A stretch of DNA of 64,000 bases from Eucalyptus grandis (GCF_016545825.1 NC_052612.1:4464001-4528000); one strand, 5' to 3'. Shown: positions 12,367 to 24,700, numbered from the stretch's first letter. Notes: generated from the sequence alone by a model not told the origin. Numbers and translations are program-made.

Positions 12367-12467
12367 TGGCTTCTCCTTTGTAGGTTTCAAAGTCTACCAT
12401 TCACACTTAGATCCTAGGATATTAATGGCATAGGCTAAAGGGATATCTTTCTTCTCACTTTATTTAA

Positions 12468-12522
12468 TACGTTCACACTTATTCACACTTGTTCACACTT
12501 GTCCACACTTGTTTACATTTAT
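12468..12522 (+). repeat. 10-bp tandem repeat, unit about GTTCACACTT
   Basis: Five successive units follow the pattern (G/A)TTCACACTT with minor changes, for example GTCCACACTT and GTTTACATTT. Confidence 0.8.
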
Positions 12523-12611
12523 TTTATAGGAAGGTTTGACTAACCTAAGGCCCACCTAGCTTAGCCTCCTAGTTGGGACCAAAAGAAAGGTCGAAATTGA
12601 GGATGTTACAA

Positions 12612-13121
12612 TGGATATTGTGTTTCATTCATGCATTAGATACTTTTCTTCTGCCATTTAATGCACGAGATACCTTACTTACATTCATTCGTGGAATTGA
12701 TGGATGTGCAAGTAACTGAGAAAGGACCGATTCAACAATAAAACATAAACTTGACACAAAGCAATAAGTATCATCCATGCATTAATCTTCATTTAAAGCA
12801 TGAGATACCTTGCATGTACTTATTTGTGAAATAGATGGATGTGTAGTAGAGTTGATAAAAGACTAATTCAACCATAAAGTATAAACCCAATGCAAAGTAA
12901 TAAGCATCGTCCATAAATGAGATACTTTTCCTCTGACGTTTAATGCATGAGATTCCTTGCTTATATTTGCTCACTGAATTTATTGATCCTTTTATTGGAC
13001 TTTTTAATAGATATCGTCTACAAACAAACAAGCAAAGAACTATCACAACATGTATATTCTTGATTTTAACATTTAGATGGTATTGTGCAGAATTATTCAG
13101 TTCTTTAACTGGGTTAATCTC
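12612..13121 (+). repeat. DUF4220-upstream repeat, copy 2: ~133-bp tandem units
   Basis: Units start at about 12648, 12781 and 12914 (the last partial), each about 133 bp. Each carries CATGAGATACCTTGC-like, GGATGTG, CAAAGCAATAAGCATC and TCCATGCA-like words. The block continues with AAACAAACAAGC, then GAACTATCACAACATGT, also found immediately upstream of the DUF4220 gene at 61517. A LINE is inserted at its end, and the rest of the copy resumes after 20355. Confidence 0.8.
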
Positions 13122-13849
13122 ATAGTCTCTCCCTTACCTCTTTTCTCCCAAGCGTTCTGGGCTTTCCTCTACTGCACGGTAGTCTTCCATTGACTCCTTT
13201 GTGCTGTCGCCCTCTTCAGCATTTCTTCCATTCCAATCCTCCCCATCAACCTCCGCCCTCTTCGATATGAAGTTGCTCACCCCGACCGACCCTAATTCCT
13301 CTTTCCTTGGTTGTCGCCCTCGTACTTTCAAACCCTCTTAACTCCTGTAACCTTCTCGAGTCAGTATTTCCATTTTATTCACCCCTCCAAACCCTAACTT
13401 CGTTCTGGGCTTTTTTCCGTTTCCCCTTGCCTACCTTATCATCACCTCGCGCGTCCCTCTCAAAACCCTAGACTTCGGCCCCAAGTTATCCAACCCTCAC
13501 AACAGGCCGAAACCCATCCAATACCCTTGTTCGACTTCTTTACTTCGCTTTCCCCAGCAACAGTCCAACCCTTCCAACCTTCCTTGCACTTCTTCTTACC
13601 CGTCCTTCAACACCCCCTACATAGATTTGTCTCACCTTGCTTTTCTTGGCCCCGCTTCCCCTACAGAATAGTAGTAAGTACGTTGAGGAAAATGGTCTGC
13701 CAGAGCTCCAGAATTTCTCCACAACCAAGCATCAAGGCTTCAAACCAACGAGCTCAAATGACTCATTGAGAGTTATCCTGGTTTCATTATGGAGGTTGGC
13801 CACGATCTCTCTGTTCTCCATATCATCGTGCCTTATTGAAGCAGGCCTT

Positions 13850-14587
13850 ATGGCAGATCATAATTCTGAAGCGAGTAGGTTAGAGGCGTTGTGTAAAAGC
13901 TTGGGTAACTTATGGTCTGAAGATGATGTTACAGATGTTACAGAGGGTATCTCTGATAAAAAGTTAAAAGAATGCTAGCTAACATTATTTGGCAAACTCT
14001 ATTCTCGACCAAACGTAAATTTCCAGGCCTTTCTCAGCACTATGAAACGGGCATGGAGGACTGAGAACGTTTCCTGCACCTTGTTAGAACCAGGCTTTTT
14101 CTCATTCTCTTTTAAATCAGAAGCCGAGAAGCAGAAAGTCCTTGATGCCGGGCCATAGTCTTTTTTCAGCAACCTACTAGTGCTCCAACAATGTGATCTT
14201 GACATTCCCGATATTTGCTATGATTTCTCTCATTGTCCCTTTTGGGTGCACCTATTTGGCTTACCATTTGGTAGAGTTATAACGGCAGTAGTTAGAGAGA
14301 TCGCCTCCAAGTTTGGCGAAGTCCTTGAGGTGAAATTGGAAGCAAATGGAAACAGCAGTTATAAGGTCGGGAAAGCAAGAATCAAGCTGAATCTAGTTAC
14401 ACCTCTTAAAACAAGGCTAGTTGTCAACTTGGGAAGCAAAAAGTTGTTGATCGAATTCAAATACGAAAGGTTGCCACATTACTGCTACTCTTGTGGTAGA
14501 ATTGGCCATTATGCCAATGCCTGTAAAATGATTCCTTACGAACACATAAGGTTGGAGGAAGGTATACCAGGTAACTATGGTAACTAG
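13850..14587 (+). pseudogene. LINE ORF1-like gag protein (DUF4283, CCHC), broken
   Basis: The ATG at 13850 opens MADHNSEASRLEALCK and the frame can be followed through two TAG codons (about 13975 and 14157) to the DUF4283 segment (CYDFSHCPFWVHLFGLPFG) and the zinc knuckle CYSCGRIGHYANAC at about 14480-14522. Length and order match ORF1 of the other LINE copy. The protein would bind the element's RNA. The two internal stops rule out a full product. Confidence 0.85.
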
Positions 14588-15150
14588 TTACGAGTTGAGG
14601 TTCGGGAACTCAGCTCGTATGGAAAATTTTTCTATGGCAAGCAAACCTAACTCATTGAAGACGAAGAAATGGTGCCGAAATATCCCCTGGCAGCGGATAC
14701 CCATGAAACACAGCAAGCACAAGACGCAGCAGAGCAGCCCCTCCTGCCTCCCCACATCCAGCATCTCTTGGAGGAGGGGCCCAAACAGCAGGCCAAACAT
14801 CTCCTCTCTTCCCGAGCTATAACCATTAAAGAAGGCAAAGCTCCATAGAAGCAAGACAACAGCTGCTTAGATGCGGACTCCATGCTGACGCTGCACAATG
14901 AACAGATCAAAGAAGTCGAGAAAGAGAGGCAATTCTATTTAGAGTCAGAAAGAGGCCCAGCTAGGGGCAAAGCCAGATCTACCAAGCTCCCCACATCAAA
15001 GAAAGGTAAGCAATTTTGCCCGTATGGAGCTCAAGCCTCCAAGATAGCATTCGCTGACCACTTACAACTAGTGGACATCCCTGTAATAGAGGAGGATAAA
15101 TCAACAAAATGGGCTTTGGTGGCTAGCCATAATAAGTCATCGGTGTACCC

Positions 15151-18100
15151 ATGAAACTACTAAGTTGGAATTGTCAGGGGTTGGGTTCTCCCCTGACAAT
15201 TCAGGCTCTTAGAGTCCTTGTGACTCAAGAAAGGCCAAATCTAATTTTTCTTATGGAAACTAAAAATCAAGAGCATACAGTGCAAAGATTAAAAAGACGA
15301 CTCAAGCTTTCTCACAGCTTTTTGGTGAATCCAAAAGGGCTATCGGGGGGTTTGGCTCTTTTTTAGGATGACCAGGCAACCATTTCCATAGACTCACATT
15401 CTGAATATCTTATCGATGTGCGGTGCTTTCTTTATGATAGTAGACAGAATATGCGGATTACTTTTCTCCACGCTCCTAATGCATTCAATGACAGAATTAT
15501 ACTCTAGGAGGAAATACAAAGAGCAAGTCCCTTTAATCACATTCCTTGGTTGTGCATTAGGGACTTTAATGAGATTCTATATCAATGGGAAAAAGTGGGA
15601 AAGAGGATGGCTGAACACTATCGACTTACTGCATTCAAGGATTTCTTATATGCCTGCTCATTAATGGACCTGGAAAGTAAGGGGTGCGCTTTTACTTGGA
15701 TGAATACAAGAGAGGGAGACGAAAATGTTTAAAAAAGGTTGGACAGAGCTCTTTGTACCTTGGACTGGAGAATAGCTTATCCAAATGCCAAAGTTACAGT
15801 TCTACCGGCTATTGGTTCCGACCATATTCCCCTCATCCTGTCAACTATACCTACCCTGACACGCAAGCGGCGCGAGTTTAAATACGAGACATATTGGGCG
15901 GAAGATGAAGATTGCAAGAGGATTGTCAAGCAAATATGGGAGGACTCCCATAGGAAGAATATGGCTGAGAAACTGCACATAGTGGCGACTCAACTAGAGG
16001 CGTGGAGTAAAAAATGATTTCCCAATGCATACAAGAAAATCGAAAGGCTGAAAAATGAGCTTTAGATTCAGATGAACAACCCGACATTGCGGTATGATCA
16101 TTGCAAAATTCATAATATACACAAAGAGATTGAAGCACTATGGCAAAAAAAAGAAATGTTATGGGCCTTAAGGTCTAGAATTAAGTGACTCAAATGGGGG
16201 GATAGGAATACAAAATTTTTTCATGCTACCACTATACAATGGAGAAACAGAAACCGCATTTCCATGCTGATGAATGCCGAAGGAGACTGGGTGAGGGATA
16301 ATGAAACTCTCAAGCACATGACGATGAATTTCTTTAAAAATTTATATACTTCAGTGGGTCCTCGGAATTTCCAGCCTATCCTAAACCACATACCATTGTC
16401 AGTCAATGCAGTTATGAACCTTAAACTCACTGAAGCTGTGACTATGGAAGAAGTTTATGATGCAACTCACCAGTTGGGTGCTACCAGAGCACCTGGACCG
16501 GATGGACTGAACGGCCTCTTTTTTCAGCAGCATTGGCAAGATATCGGCGGGGATATTCTTACGGAAGTGCAACTTTTCTTTGAGTCTGGAACCCTTAGCC
16601 CAGCCCTAAACAAAACCCAAATCACTCTTATCCTCAAGAACCAAAATCCAGAAAAGTTAAAACATTTCCGACCCATAAGCCTGTAACTTTGCTTACAAGA
16701 TCATATATAAAATCCTCACAAACAGACTAAAACCATTATTACCAGACATAATTACTGTGGAACAAAGTGCTTTCATGGGGAGTCGCTAAATTCAGGATAA
16801 TATTTTGATTGTTCAAGAAGTTCTCCACAGATTAAGAACTCGAGATAGGAGGAAAAAATTTCAAGCCATTCTTAAACTCGACATGCAGAAAGCTTATGAC
16901 CCAATAGAATGGGACTTCCTACGGGAGTGTCTAAGAAAGATGGGCTTTAGCGACGGATGGGTGCAGTGGGTTATGCAATGCGTCATTACAGTGTCCTACA
17001 TCATCAAGTTTAATGGAGAGTCCTCACACTACTTCAAGCCATCTCAGGGTATTTGCCAGGGAGATCCTCTATCCCCGTATCTGTTTATTATTGTAGCCAA
17101 TGTACTATCCCACATGATGAAACAAGCAATTGCAGCAGATACCATCCACGGCATTAAACTGAACAGAAATTGCCCAACCCTCTCTCATTTACTATTTGCA
17201 GATGACTCTATTTTTTTCCTAGATGGTATAGTTCTAGAATGCCAAAACCTAGCAACTATACTCCACTAGTATTGTTATGCATCAGGTCAGGCCATAAACT
17301 TGAACAAATCAAGATTATTTTTCAGCAAAGGGTGTCCATAGAGCCTTCGAAGAAACATGATGTCGGTGCTGAGAGTTCTCGAAATTGCGAAAACAGGGAA
17401 ATATTTAGGAATCCCTTCGGACTGGGGGGCTTCAAAAAAAGATATGTTTGCCTGTATACTTGCCAGGGTAAACTCGAAGCTGGAGAGTTGGAAAGAAAAC
17501 TTGCTTTCGCAAGCTGGTAAGGAAATTCTTCTCAAGTCAATAGTTCAGGCAATACCTCAATATGCAATGTCAATTTTCAAAATCCCAGTTTCCATTATCA
17601 AAGCCATTGAGAAGAAAATTGCTAATTTCCTATGGAGAAATACTAACAAGACAGCTGGTTTGCACTGGAGAAAATGGGATCTCCTAAAGCTTCAAAAGGA
17701 GGAAGGCGGTCTTGGCTTTAAGGACCTACTTGCTTTCAACATCGCTATGTTAGGAAAACAATCTGGAGGATTTCTTAGCATCCGAACACACTTTGGAGCC
17801 AACTCATGAATGGATTTTACTTCCCAAACTCGTGACTTATGGCAAGTAGGGAAAGGCTCACGTCCAGCGTGGGGTTGGCAAAGCCTATTAGCAGGAAGAG
17901 ATGTAATTGCTCCCCAAGTTATGTGGGTAGTGGGTAATGGTCAACAAATTTCAATTCGAGAGGATAAGTGGTTCAAGAAAGGAACGATTGGAGGACTTGT
18001 GAGACCGAATGAACTAAGCAAAGTTGCCGACTTGATTAATTTTGAAGCCGCAACATGGAAGGAAGACCTCTTGCGGTCCATGTTCGACGACTCCCTTGTG

Positions 18101-18560
18101 ATAGAAATCAAAGCAATCCCTATCGGCCTCCTAAATACAGAAGACAAACTGGTTTGGACAAATAACAAATCCAAAACCTATATGGTGAAGAGCGGTTACT
18201 TTTCGACCAGAAAACCTACTACTCATCAAGAGACAATGCCAACAACATCACACCGGTTTGATCCAGACATATGGAAGCTTATCTGGAACTCGGTCATACA
18301 ACCTAAAATCAAATTCTTCCTTTGGAGTGCTTGCCAAAATGCATTGCCTACCTTGGATAATCTATATAGGAGAAATATCGTACCTGTACCAATGTGCCCA
18401 ATATGCAATTTGGAAGCGGAGACGGTTGAGCGCACTTTGCTCCTTTGCCCTTGGATAGCACAAATATGGAATGAGCCAACCCTGCAAGTCCACATAGATC
18501 GAGTGGGTCTAACACGATTTGATGACTGGTTATGCAAACATTTTGCAGGACCAAGGAATT
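15151..18560 (+). pseudogene. LINE ORF2: endonuclease, reverse transcriptase and zf-RVT, broken
   Basis: The ATG at 15151 gives MKLLSWNCQGLGSPLTIQAL, the conserved N-terminus of plant LINE endonucleases, with RDFNEILYQWEK and SDHIP further on. The reverse transcriptase runs from about 16430: ATRAPGPDGLNGLFF, then [26 protein letters not shown] and the catalytic FADD at 17195-17206. The connection and zf-RVT parts follow (PQYAMSIFKIP, then CPICNLEAETVERTLLLCPW at about 18390-18450). Stops interrupt the frame at several places, including a TAG near 15364 and a TAA near 15730, with shifts near 16685 and 17280. The enzyme would nick DNA and prime reverse transcription; it is not translatable as one chain. 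Confidence 0.92.
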
Positions 18561-18802
18561 GACGTAATTTTGAACTGGTTGCCACAGTTTTATGGTGCAT
18601 ATGGAAGGATCGCAACCACTTCATCTTCAAGAAACATCCCCTCAACCCACATCAAACCCTGTTTAGAGCTACAATGTCACAGGAGAGCTTCGTAACTTGG
18701 AATAAAAAATCACAAACCGGGAAAAAAGGCCAAGATCTACCTGAACCTGACAAATGGCATCCCCCGCCCCCAGGAATTCTCAAAATAAACATTGATGCTT
18801 CA

Positions 18803-19846
18803 CTTGAAGATGCATATACAACCAGCAACTCGCTTGATATATCTCAAGAGGAGGTGGTGCGTAGCAATGAAGCTATTTCAGATCCTGCCCTGGCTTCAAT
18901 TTCCAATTGCGACATCACTCCCGCCAACCCAAGTGATTTCCCAACCTCTACTCCAGCTTCGACTACAAACATAGCAGAGAGCGACACTGATATACCGCAC
19001 AACCCACAGGTAAACAGCATTGCCTAGAAGGATAAAACATATAGAGCTATATCGCCCCGAGCTGAAGAAAGAAGTACAGAATGGGCACGATGCTTACCTG
19101 GTCTAAATAGAGAGGTAAGCCGAGAAATACCCAACCTGAGTCAAAGGTACACCCGTAAAGGCGCGCCCGTGATGCCTAGCAGATGTCGAGCGCAAGCTTA
19201 CGGGAAGCATCCCCTTGGTGGCGGCCTCAACAACGCTTGCCCGGTACCACCTACACAGCCCTTTCACAAATTCAAATCTGCTAATGATGAATACATAGCA
19301 AAAAATCAGAACCGAAGGCCAAACCAGATGCCCCTCCCTGCTAAGAACACCAGATCGACACAGCTGGATAGGGGTAGCCCTCACCTGAACAGCAGCGACA
19401 ATGGGGATGAGTCCGACCCACTAGGGATGCCCAGCTCGATCCAGATCTGGAACAGAGCACGCCTGCCTGAGCTGCATAGCAGAGGTGAAGCGAGAGATCG
19501 TGGTAAGCCCCCCCTGACTAGCGGCACCATTGATGAAGAATCTACTACCTCTACAACACCAACACACGACTTCAGATCTACTGGATTTGACTCTCCAGCA
19601 CAGCAGTAAGACAACAGGAGCACCAATGACGCCCACCATGTAAGGTTTTGCAGATCTGAAGAAAGGATTGGGGATAAGACCTACTTGTGTAGCAGCGACG
19701 CAGAGGAAGAACCCGCCTCTCCTCCTCGCCCCTATCGAACCGACCGACGTGCTGATAACAGACCCGATCCAGCATCGCACCCCACCACGACTAGAGAGAC
19801 GACTGGCAGATTCCCCGGTTCTCAACAGAGAAGACCATTCTCTCGA
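18803..19846 (+). other. Extra ~1.04-kb segment splitting the LINE RNase H domain
   Basis: The RNase H start PPPGILKINIDAS ends at 18802, and its continuation AAVACICRDSFGRIRDGF resumes at about 19847. An intact family member would have only a few residues between them. The segment between is rich in Ser, Thr and Pro codons, open over 60-146 codons in more than one frame, and has no recognisable domain. No target duplication is evident. It could be an insertion of another element or a template switch during reverse transcription, perhaps from the P/S/T-rich linker of an ORF1. Confidence 0.6.
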
Positions 19847-20109
19847 GCTGCTGTTGCTTGCATCTGTAGAGACTCATTTGGCAGAATAAGAGATGGGTTT
19901 GCAAAAAATGTCGAGGTGAATTCTGCTGAACAAGTGGAGGCCGTAGCTTTAGTCGAAACCCTAGATTTTATATCTTCAAAGCTCACCCCGAATTCCCCAG
20001 AAAAAAGAAATAGTAATTCTATCTAATTGTCGTACGTTGGTGGAGAGTGTCCTCTCCTCATCTACCTTAAGCTAGTCAGTGCAACCTCTAGTGGATCGAG
20101 CCAAGCACA

Positions 20110-20300
20110 AACTGGAGACTATGTCGGGACTAACCTTCGCCCACTGTAGTTGTAATACCAACAGAGTCGCCGATTGGTTAGCTAAAGCCCAACGTATGGG
20201 TTGTCTTCCTAGAAACTAGGTTATTAACCTCCCTTCTGCTCTTTTGGATTTACTATGTACTGATGCATATGCTGTATTTGCTCAGACCCTCAATTAGTAA
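20110..20300 (+). pseudogene. C-terminal RNase H tail of LINE 2
   Basis: The reading FAHCSCNTNRVADWLAKAQR at about 20137-20200 is the conserved end of plant LINE RNase H domains, followed by a stop and then the 3' region leading to the poly(A) tract. Confidence 0.75.
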
Positions 20301-20347
20301 TGATAGCCCGTTTACTTGTCCAAAAAAAAAAAAACTGGGCTAATCTC

Positions 20348-20470
20348 TGTTAAAAAAAATTGGGTTAATCTATTTTGGATAGATGTAAAATTAATGGATC
20401 CGTTGGAGAGAGCAACCTATATATAGCAATAAATTTGAAGCATCTAACTCGTCAAGTTTTTTATACTCAC
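20348..20470 (+). repeat. Remainder of DUF4220-upstream repeat copy 2, after the LINE
   Basis: The sequence TTGGGTTAATCT, then GATGTAAAATTA, GAGAGCAACCTATATATAGC and AATTTGAAGCATCT matches copy 3 at 21205-21290 almost base for base. So this is the right half of the host sequence that the LINE split. A run of eight A and a third copy of the target word (TTGGGTTAATCT) lie at its start. Confidence 0.8.
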
Positions 20471-20639
20471 AAGGATGAGGGGAGACAACTACTATGATTA
20501 CCTCCCTTGAATGTAAACCATACATAATCATAAGTTTGGCCCGTCAAGTTCTCAATTTTAAGTTGGTTTGAGAGGATCTTATTTTCTTGATACGAAAGAT
20601 AACCTACTTATTATACACAAGCACATTCATATGACTTGT

Positions 20640-21470
20640 TAGATATATTCTTGTTCATCAATAATGCCAAGTGTCGGGTTAGATGTGGTATCACCTATCA
20701 TAAATATTGTAGTTTCATTCATGCATGAGATAGTTTTCTTCTACCATTTAATACACGAGATACCTTACTTACATTCATTTGTGGAATGGATGGATGTGCA
20801 AATAATTGAGAAAGGAGATTCAACGATAAAACAGAAACCTGACACAAAGCAATAAGCATCATCCATGCACGAGTCTTCTAGTTAAAGCATTAGATACCTT
20901 GCTTGGAATTATTATTGGAACAGATGGATGTGTAGTTGAGTTGATAAAAAACCGATTCAATGATAAAGCATCAACCCTGTGCAAAGCCATAAGCATTGTC
21001 TATAAATGAGATACTTTTCTTCTAACGTTTAACGCATGAGATTCCTTGCTTATGTTTGTTTGCCGAATGAATCGATTCTTTTGTCACTTTGGATTTTTTT
21101 ATAGATATCGTCTTCAGACAAACAAGCAAGGAACTATCACAACATGTGTATTCTTGATTTTAATGTTCATATGGTATTTTGCAGAATTATTGAGTTCTTT
21201 AATTGGGCTAATCTATATTGGATTGATGTAAAATTACTTGATATGTTGAAGAGAGTAACCTATATATAGCAATAAATTTGAAGCATCTGACTAGTTCAAA
21301 TTCATCCAGAATGGGTCTAAATTAAAGAAAAAAAGGAAGTGACAAAAATGAACATGAAGTGGGTCCAAGTTGAAGAAAAAGAGTCAGGCTAAGGATTGTA
21401 CCACGGCTTTGTTGGATGGCCAATTTTAGACGCTAACTCTTTAACATCACTTGAAAAGGACAGATAATTG
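20640..21470 (+). repeat. DUF4220-upstream repeat, copy 3 (uninterrupted)
   Basis: The same ~133-bp units occur at about 20725, 20870 and 21008, followed by the AAACAAGCAAGGAACTATCA block, the LINE-free target site (TTAATTGGGCTAATCT) and AACCTATATATAGC. The end (AAGAAAAAGAGTCAGG, then CTTGAAAAGGA) also matches 60395-60485 upstream of the DUF4220 gene. The scaffold gap follows directly, so whatever gene it might serve could be missing. Confidence 0.8.
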
Positions 21471-21480
21471 TTAGTGTATT

Positions 21481-21580
21481 NNNNNNNNNNNNNNNNNNNN
21501 NNNNNNNNNNNNNNNNNNNNNNNNNNNNNNNNNNNNNNNNNNNNNNNNNNNNNNNNNNNNNNNNNNNNNNNNNNNNNNNN
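21481..21580. other. Assembly gap of 100 N
   Basis: One hundred N, a conventional placeholder of unknown true size. Confidence 0.99.
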
Positions 21581-22736
21581 ATTGATTAGCAATCGGAATC
21601 ATTCAATCCTTCAATGTGAACGTTGCTCTGGCATTAAATAAGCCACAAATAAATTTTTTATTTCCTATCAATAGGAGATCAATCTGGTTTTAAGTTTTGT
21701 TAGGCAAATATTGATGTAATAAAGGCTGTATTTTAAGTAGTGGCCCGTACGGTTGCAAGATTCGCGCTCCTTAATCTTCTCCGGAGTCTCTTCAGGTCTC
21801 ACATGGCCTTCCTCTATATGGACATGAACGTCTAACTACACATAGTGAGCTCATCTCTGTGTGACTCATCGTCAAAGGAACACCAGAACATGTGCATTAA
21901 ATTCACTGGCGATGTCATGCATTAGAAACTCAGACGCTAAGCAACCTCCGATGCTAAGCAACCACAAACACAGTTGTCTTCCTTGTCTCCAGGACCAGAA
22001 ATACCACGTGTCCTCCATCGTTCTCCGATGACTTAAAACTTCCAGAACAAACCACGGCGCACTTGACTCTCGTACGGTGCTAGGACAAGCATGCCGATGT
22101 CCATTTCTCAACCCTTCTATCTGTATATGGGGATTCACTTCTTTCTATATCTTTGATTTCTGCAAATCCCCACATCGAACATGTATCGGGTGCATACCGG
22201 AGTTTTGTCCTCTTATCAAGTGCTAGGCATGGAAGCTTGAAGATACAAAATGTATTCGACATCATCATGTCTATTGACTTATAATCTGTGACGCCTTGTG
22301 ATGGTAATTCTGAACAATATGCAACTTAATAGGACGTCTCCTCCATGAAGTGCTTCTCCAAGTTCGCGTACGTTCTTGCTCTCTTCGACCGTGGATGCTC
22401 GGGCCACAAACTTGGTCCTAGCCATGTTATTTGGTACAGCTCACCACATGGACTTCCTCAAAGCATAATATATGCAAGAAAAGACAGCACAGAACCACCG
22501 TACGTCGCATGCAATTACGTCGAGTACGTGATAACGTGAGCGTAGCATCTAATTCACTTGCATTCTACTCATCATATACATGCAACAGAAAACGGAAATA
22601 TAGAAATTTATAAAAATAATGCGAAATTATCATGTTAACATGTGAAGACGCATCTTATAATATGCCACGCGTAGGGTTTATATAGCCTCCTTTCTTCCAA
22701 CCCGTCGTTGACACTTCCCATCAGAACTCCAAGAAA
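21581..22736. other. Upstream region of the polygalacturonase relic; no other gene seen
   Basis: Short open frames occur on both strands but none is recognisable. A TATA-like TTTATATAGCC lies at about 22677-22688, some 50 bp before the relic's ATG. Confidence 0.4.
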
Positions 22737-24700
22737 ATGGCAAAGTCGTTCCTCGTGATTAATAGCTCCATAAATTCATGGCTTCTCTTAGTATCATTCT
22801 TTCTCATTGTGGCCACATCTCTAAAACAATCGGAAGCAGCCTCGTATAATGTGCTGAGCTACGGGCGAAGGCGGACCCAGGAGGACTGACTCGACCATGG
22901 CATTCCAAAGAGCGTGGTCGTCGGCCTGTGGCTCGGCCGTGCCGCCGGTCTATGTCCCCGCAGGAAACTTCGTGCTGAACTGGTGGTGTTCACTGGACCG
23001 TGCAAGAATAGGATCTTGTTTTCTAATCGCGGGGACTCTAATAGCTCCGTCAAATTACTGGAGTTTGGGAATTCGGGGTATTGGATATTGTTCAATAAGG
23101 TAACGAGGGTTACGGTTCATGGAGGGACTCTTAATGCACGAGGTTCTGGTTACTGGGCTTGCAAGAGTTCTGGCAAGAGTTGCCCCGTGGGGAGCTAGGG
23201 TGAGTTCTACTAACTTTGTGAGGATTAACTTGCGCATGCATCGTGTGTATATTATATAGTGACCGATTTTCGTTTCGATTGAGTTTCTTTTCTTTATTCG
23301 GCTGTTGCGCTTGCTAGTACATAGCGTGATTGACATATCGGCCTCATTGTTTGACGAATGACAATCATCATATGGCTAAAGTGAAGGTAGCCACCTCCTG
23401 AACTGCTTGGTGATTTTGACATATTGCAGTTATAGTCAATCAGCTGCCCAAATGACACAGGATAATCATATTGCTCGTTTTCATGTCTTTTTTGGGCAGT
23501 CAATATCGTTGGAAGGGTCGAGCAATGTCGTGATCAGTGGCATAACATCCGAACAGCCAGAATATTCACATCGCGATTGACAACTGCGTGAATGTGCTTA
23601 TCCAGAACGTGAAGATAAGAGCACCATCGCAAAGCCCCAATACTGACGGCATCCACATCAGTTCTTCCACTGGAGTAACCATTGCCTCCTCCTCCTTCAT
23701 GACCGGTGACGACTGCATCTCCATTGGTCAGGCTCCAAGAATGTCTGGATCCAGCGTGTTGCGCGTGTGGCCCCGGGCACGGCATCAGGTACACAAATAA
23801 AATCATTTACAATTGAAGAGATTGATATACTTTTGATTCCTGTCAGTTTTCAGTATGGAGTGGTTTTATTTGTGTTATCATAGATTTGATTTCTCCGTAT
23901 AATAGTTGACCTCCATACGGACTGAGGATATCTCTAATTTACTGTATTCTATACAATGTGGTTCGATATTCGTGTTCGCGACTTCGGGTAACTGCATACT
24001 ATCCAATCCCAAAATCAGTAGCCCAACTGATCCACTAAATTTCTCTTTAACTGTCCTGTTGTTTATATTAACTATACTAAAATAACGTGCGGAATTCGAA
24101 ACAAAATGCAGTGTTGGAAGTCTGGCAGAGAATGCGAATGAAGAAGGAGTTGAGAATGTGACAGTAACAGGCAGTTTTCACAGGAACTCAGAATGGAGTG
24201 AGGATCAAATCATGGGGAAAGCCAAGCACTGGATTTGCTAGAACCATTTCTTTCCAGGAACATCATCATGAAAATGTGTTTAACCCCCATCATCATAGAC
24301 CAAAATTACTGTCCAAGCAACACAAATTGCCCTAATCAGGTACTTGCTTAACCCTTCAGCAGATCTTCATCAAAGAAAATCTTCATTTTGTATTGGATGA
24401 AATTTGGTTGACAGCGATTCTGAACAAAACCATCATCAACCTCACGTGACTTATATTTCCTTTCGTTTTGCTCGTTTGGTTCTCTCTGCAGAATTCAGGT
24501 GTGAAGATTAGCCGAGTTACATACAAGAACATCAAGGAACCTCGGCCACACCAGTTGCTATGAACTTCGTCTGTAGCCCAACAAATCCGTGCTCAGGCAT
24601 TGCATTACAGAACATAGAACTCAAGTACCTTACTGTACAAGCCACTTCTTACTGTAAGAATGCTGGAGGCAGCAGCAGAGGAATAGTTGTAGCTGAGAAG
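22737..24700 (+). pseudogene. Polygalacturonase (GH28) pseudogene
   Basis: The ATG at 22737 opens a clear signal peptide (MAKSFLVINSS, then LLLVSFFLIVA) and the usual mature start ASYNVLSYG, but the frame is lost at once and recovered in pieces. The pieces are TMAFQRAW, VYVPAGNFVLN, LVVFTGPCKNRILFSNRG and VTVHGGTLNARGSGYWACK. Later exons show NTDGIHISSSTGVTI and TGDDCISIGQAP (about 23640-23735), the GH28 catalytic motifs with their aspartates, then EEGVENVTVTGSFH (about 24140) and MNFVCSPTNPCSGIALQNIE (about 24560-24620). Polygalacturonases cut pectin in the cell wall. At least four frame breaks, and loss of the usual stretch with the catalytic histidine, make this a pseudogene. Exon blocks lie at about 22737-23196, 23500-23786, 24112-24340 and 24491-24700. 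Confidence 0.9.

Larger units (their letters stand above)
9621..12610 (-). mobile_element. LTR-type sequence, probably a solo LTR or non-autonomous element (left edge approximate)
   Basis: The right end AGGATGTTACA at 12610 gives, on the minus strand, TGTAACATCCTCAATTTC, a classic Ty3-type LTR start. It interrupts the host repeat, which is present on both sides. A minus-strand TATA box (CTATAAATAT, rc of 11051-11060) is followed by a purine-rich leader and a splice-donor-like GTAAGT at about 10895-10905, the layout of an LTR promoter. No gag or pol domain was seen over ~3 kb. The left boundary is set only by where the host repeat stops and may be off by 100 bp or more. Confidence 0.55.
13122..20332 (+). 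mobile_element. Near full-length but degenerate L1-type LINE (copy 2) with poly(A) and target-site duplication
   Basis: The element is bounded by AACTGGGTTAATCTC at 13107-13121 and AACTGGGCTAATCTC at 20333-20347, 14 of 15 identical, with an A-tract at 20322-20334 just before the second copy. That is the signature of target-primed reverse transcription. Inside, in order, lie a ~700-bp leader, ORF1 (DUF4283 and CCHC), ORF2 (endonuclease, reverse transcriptase, zf-RVT) and a split RNase H. Length is ~7.2 kb. Stop codons and frameshifts occur throughout, so it is inactive. It belongs to the same family as the reverse-strand LINE at 325-4901 and sits in copy 2 of the DUF4220-upstream repeat. Confidence 0.95.

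Noticed and set aside
12175..12390. Minus-strand frame with a long Arg-Glu repeat
   Set aside because: It is only the translation of the (TC)25 microsatellite.
13527..13978. Overlapping small + strand frames before LINE ORF1
   Set aside because: The part before 13850 is the LINE leader, inside the element defined by the target-site duplication, and shows no domain.
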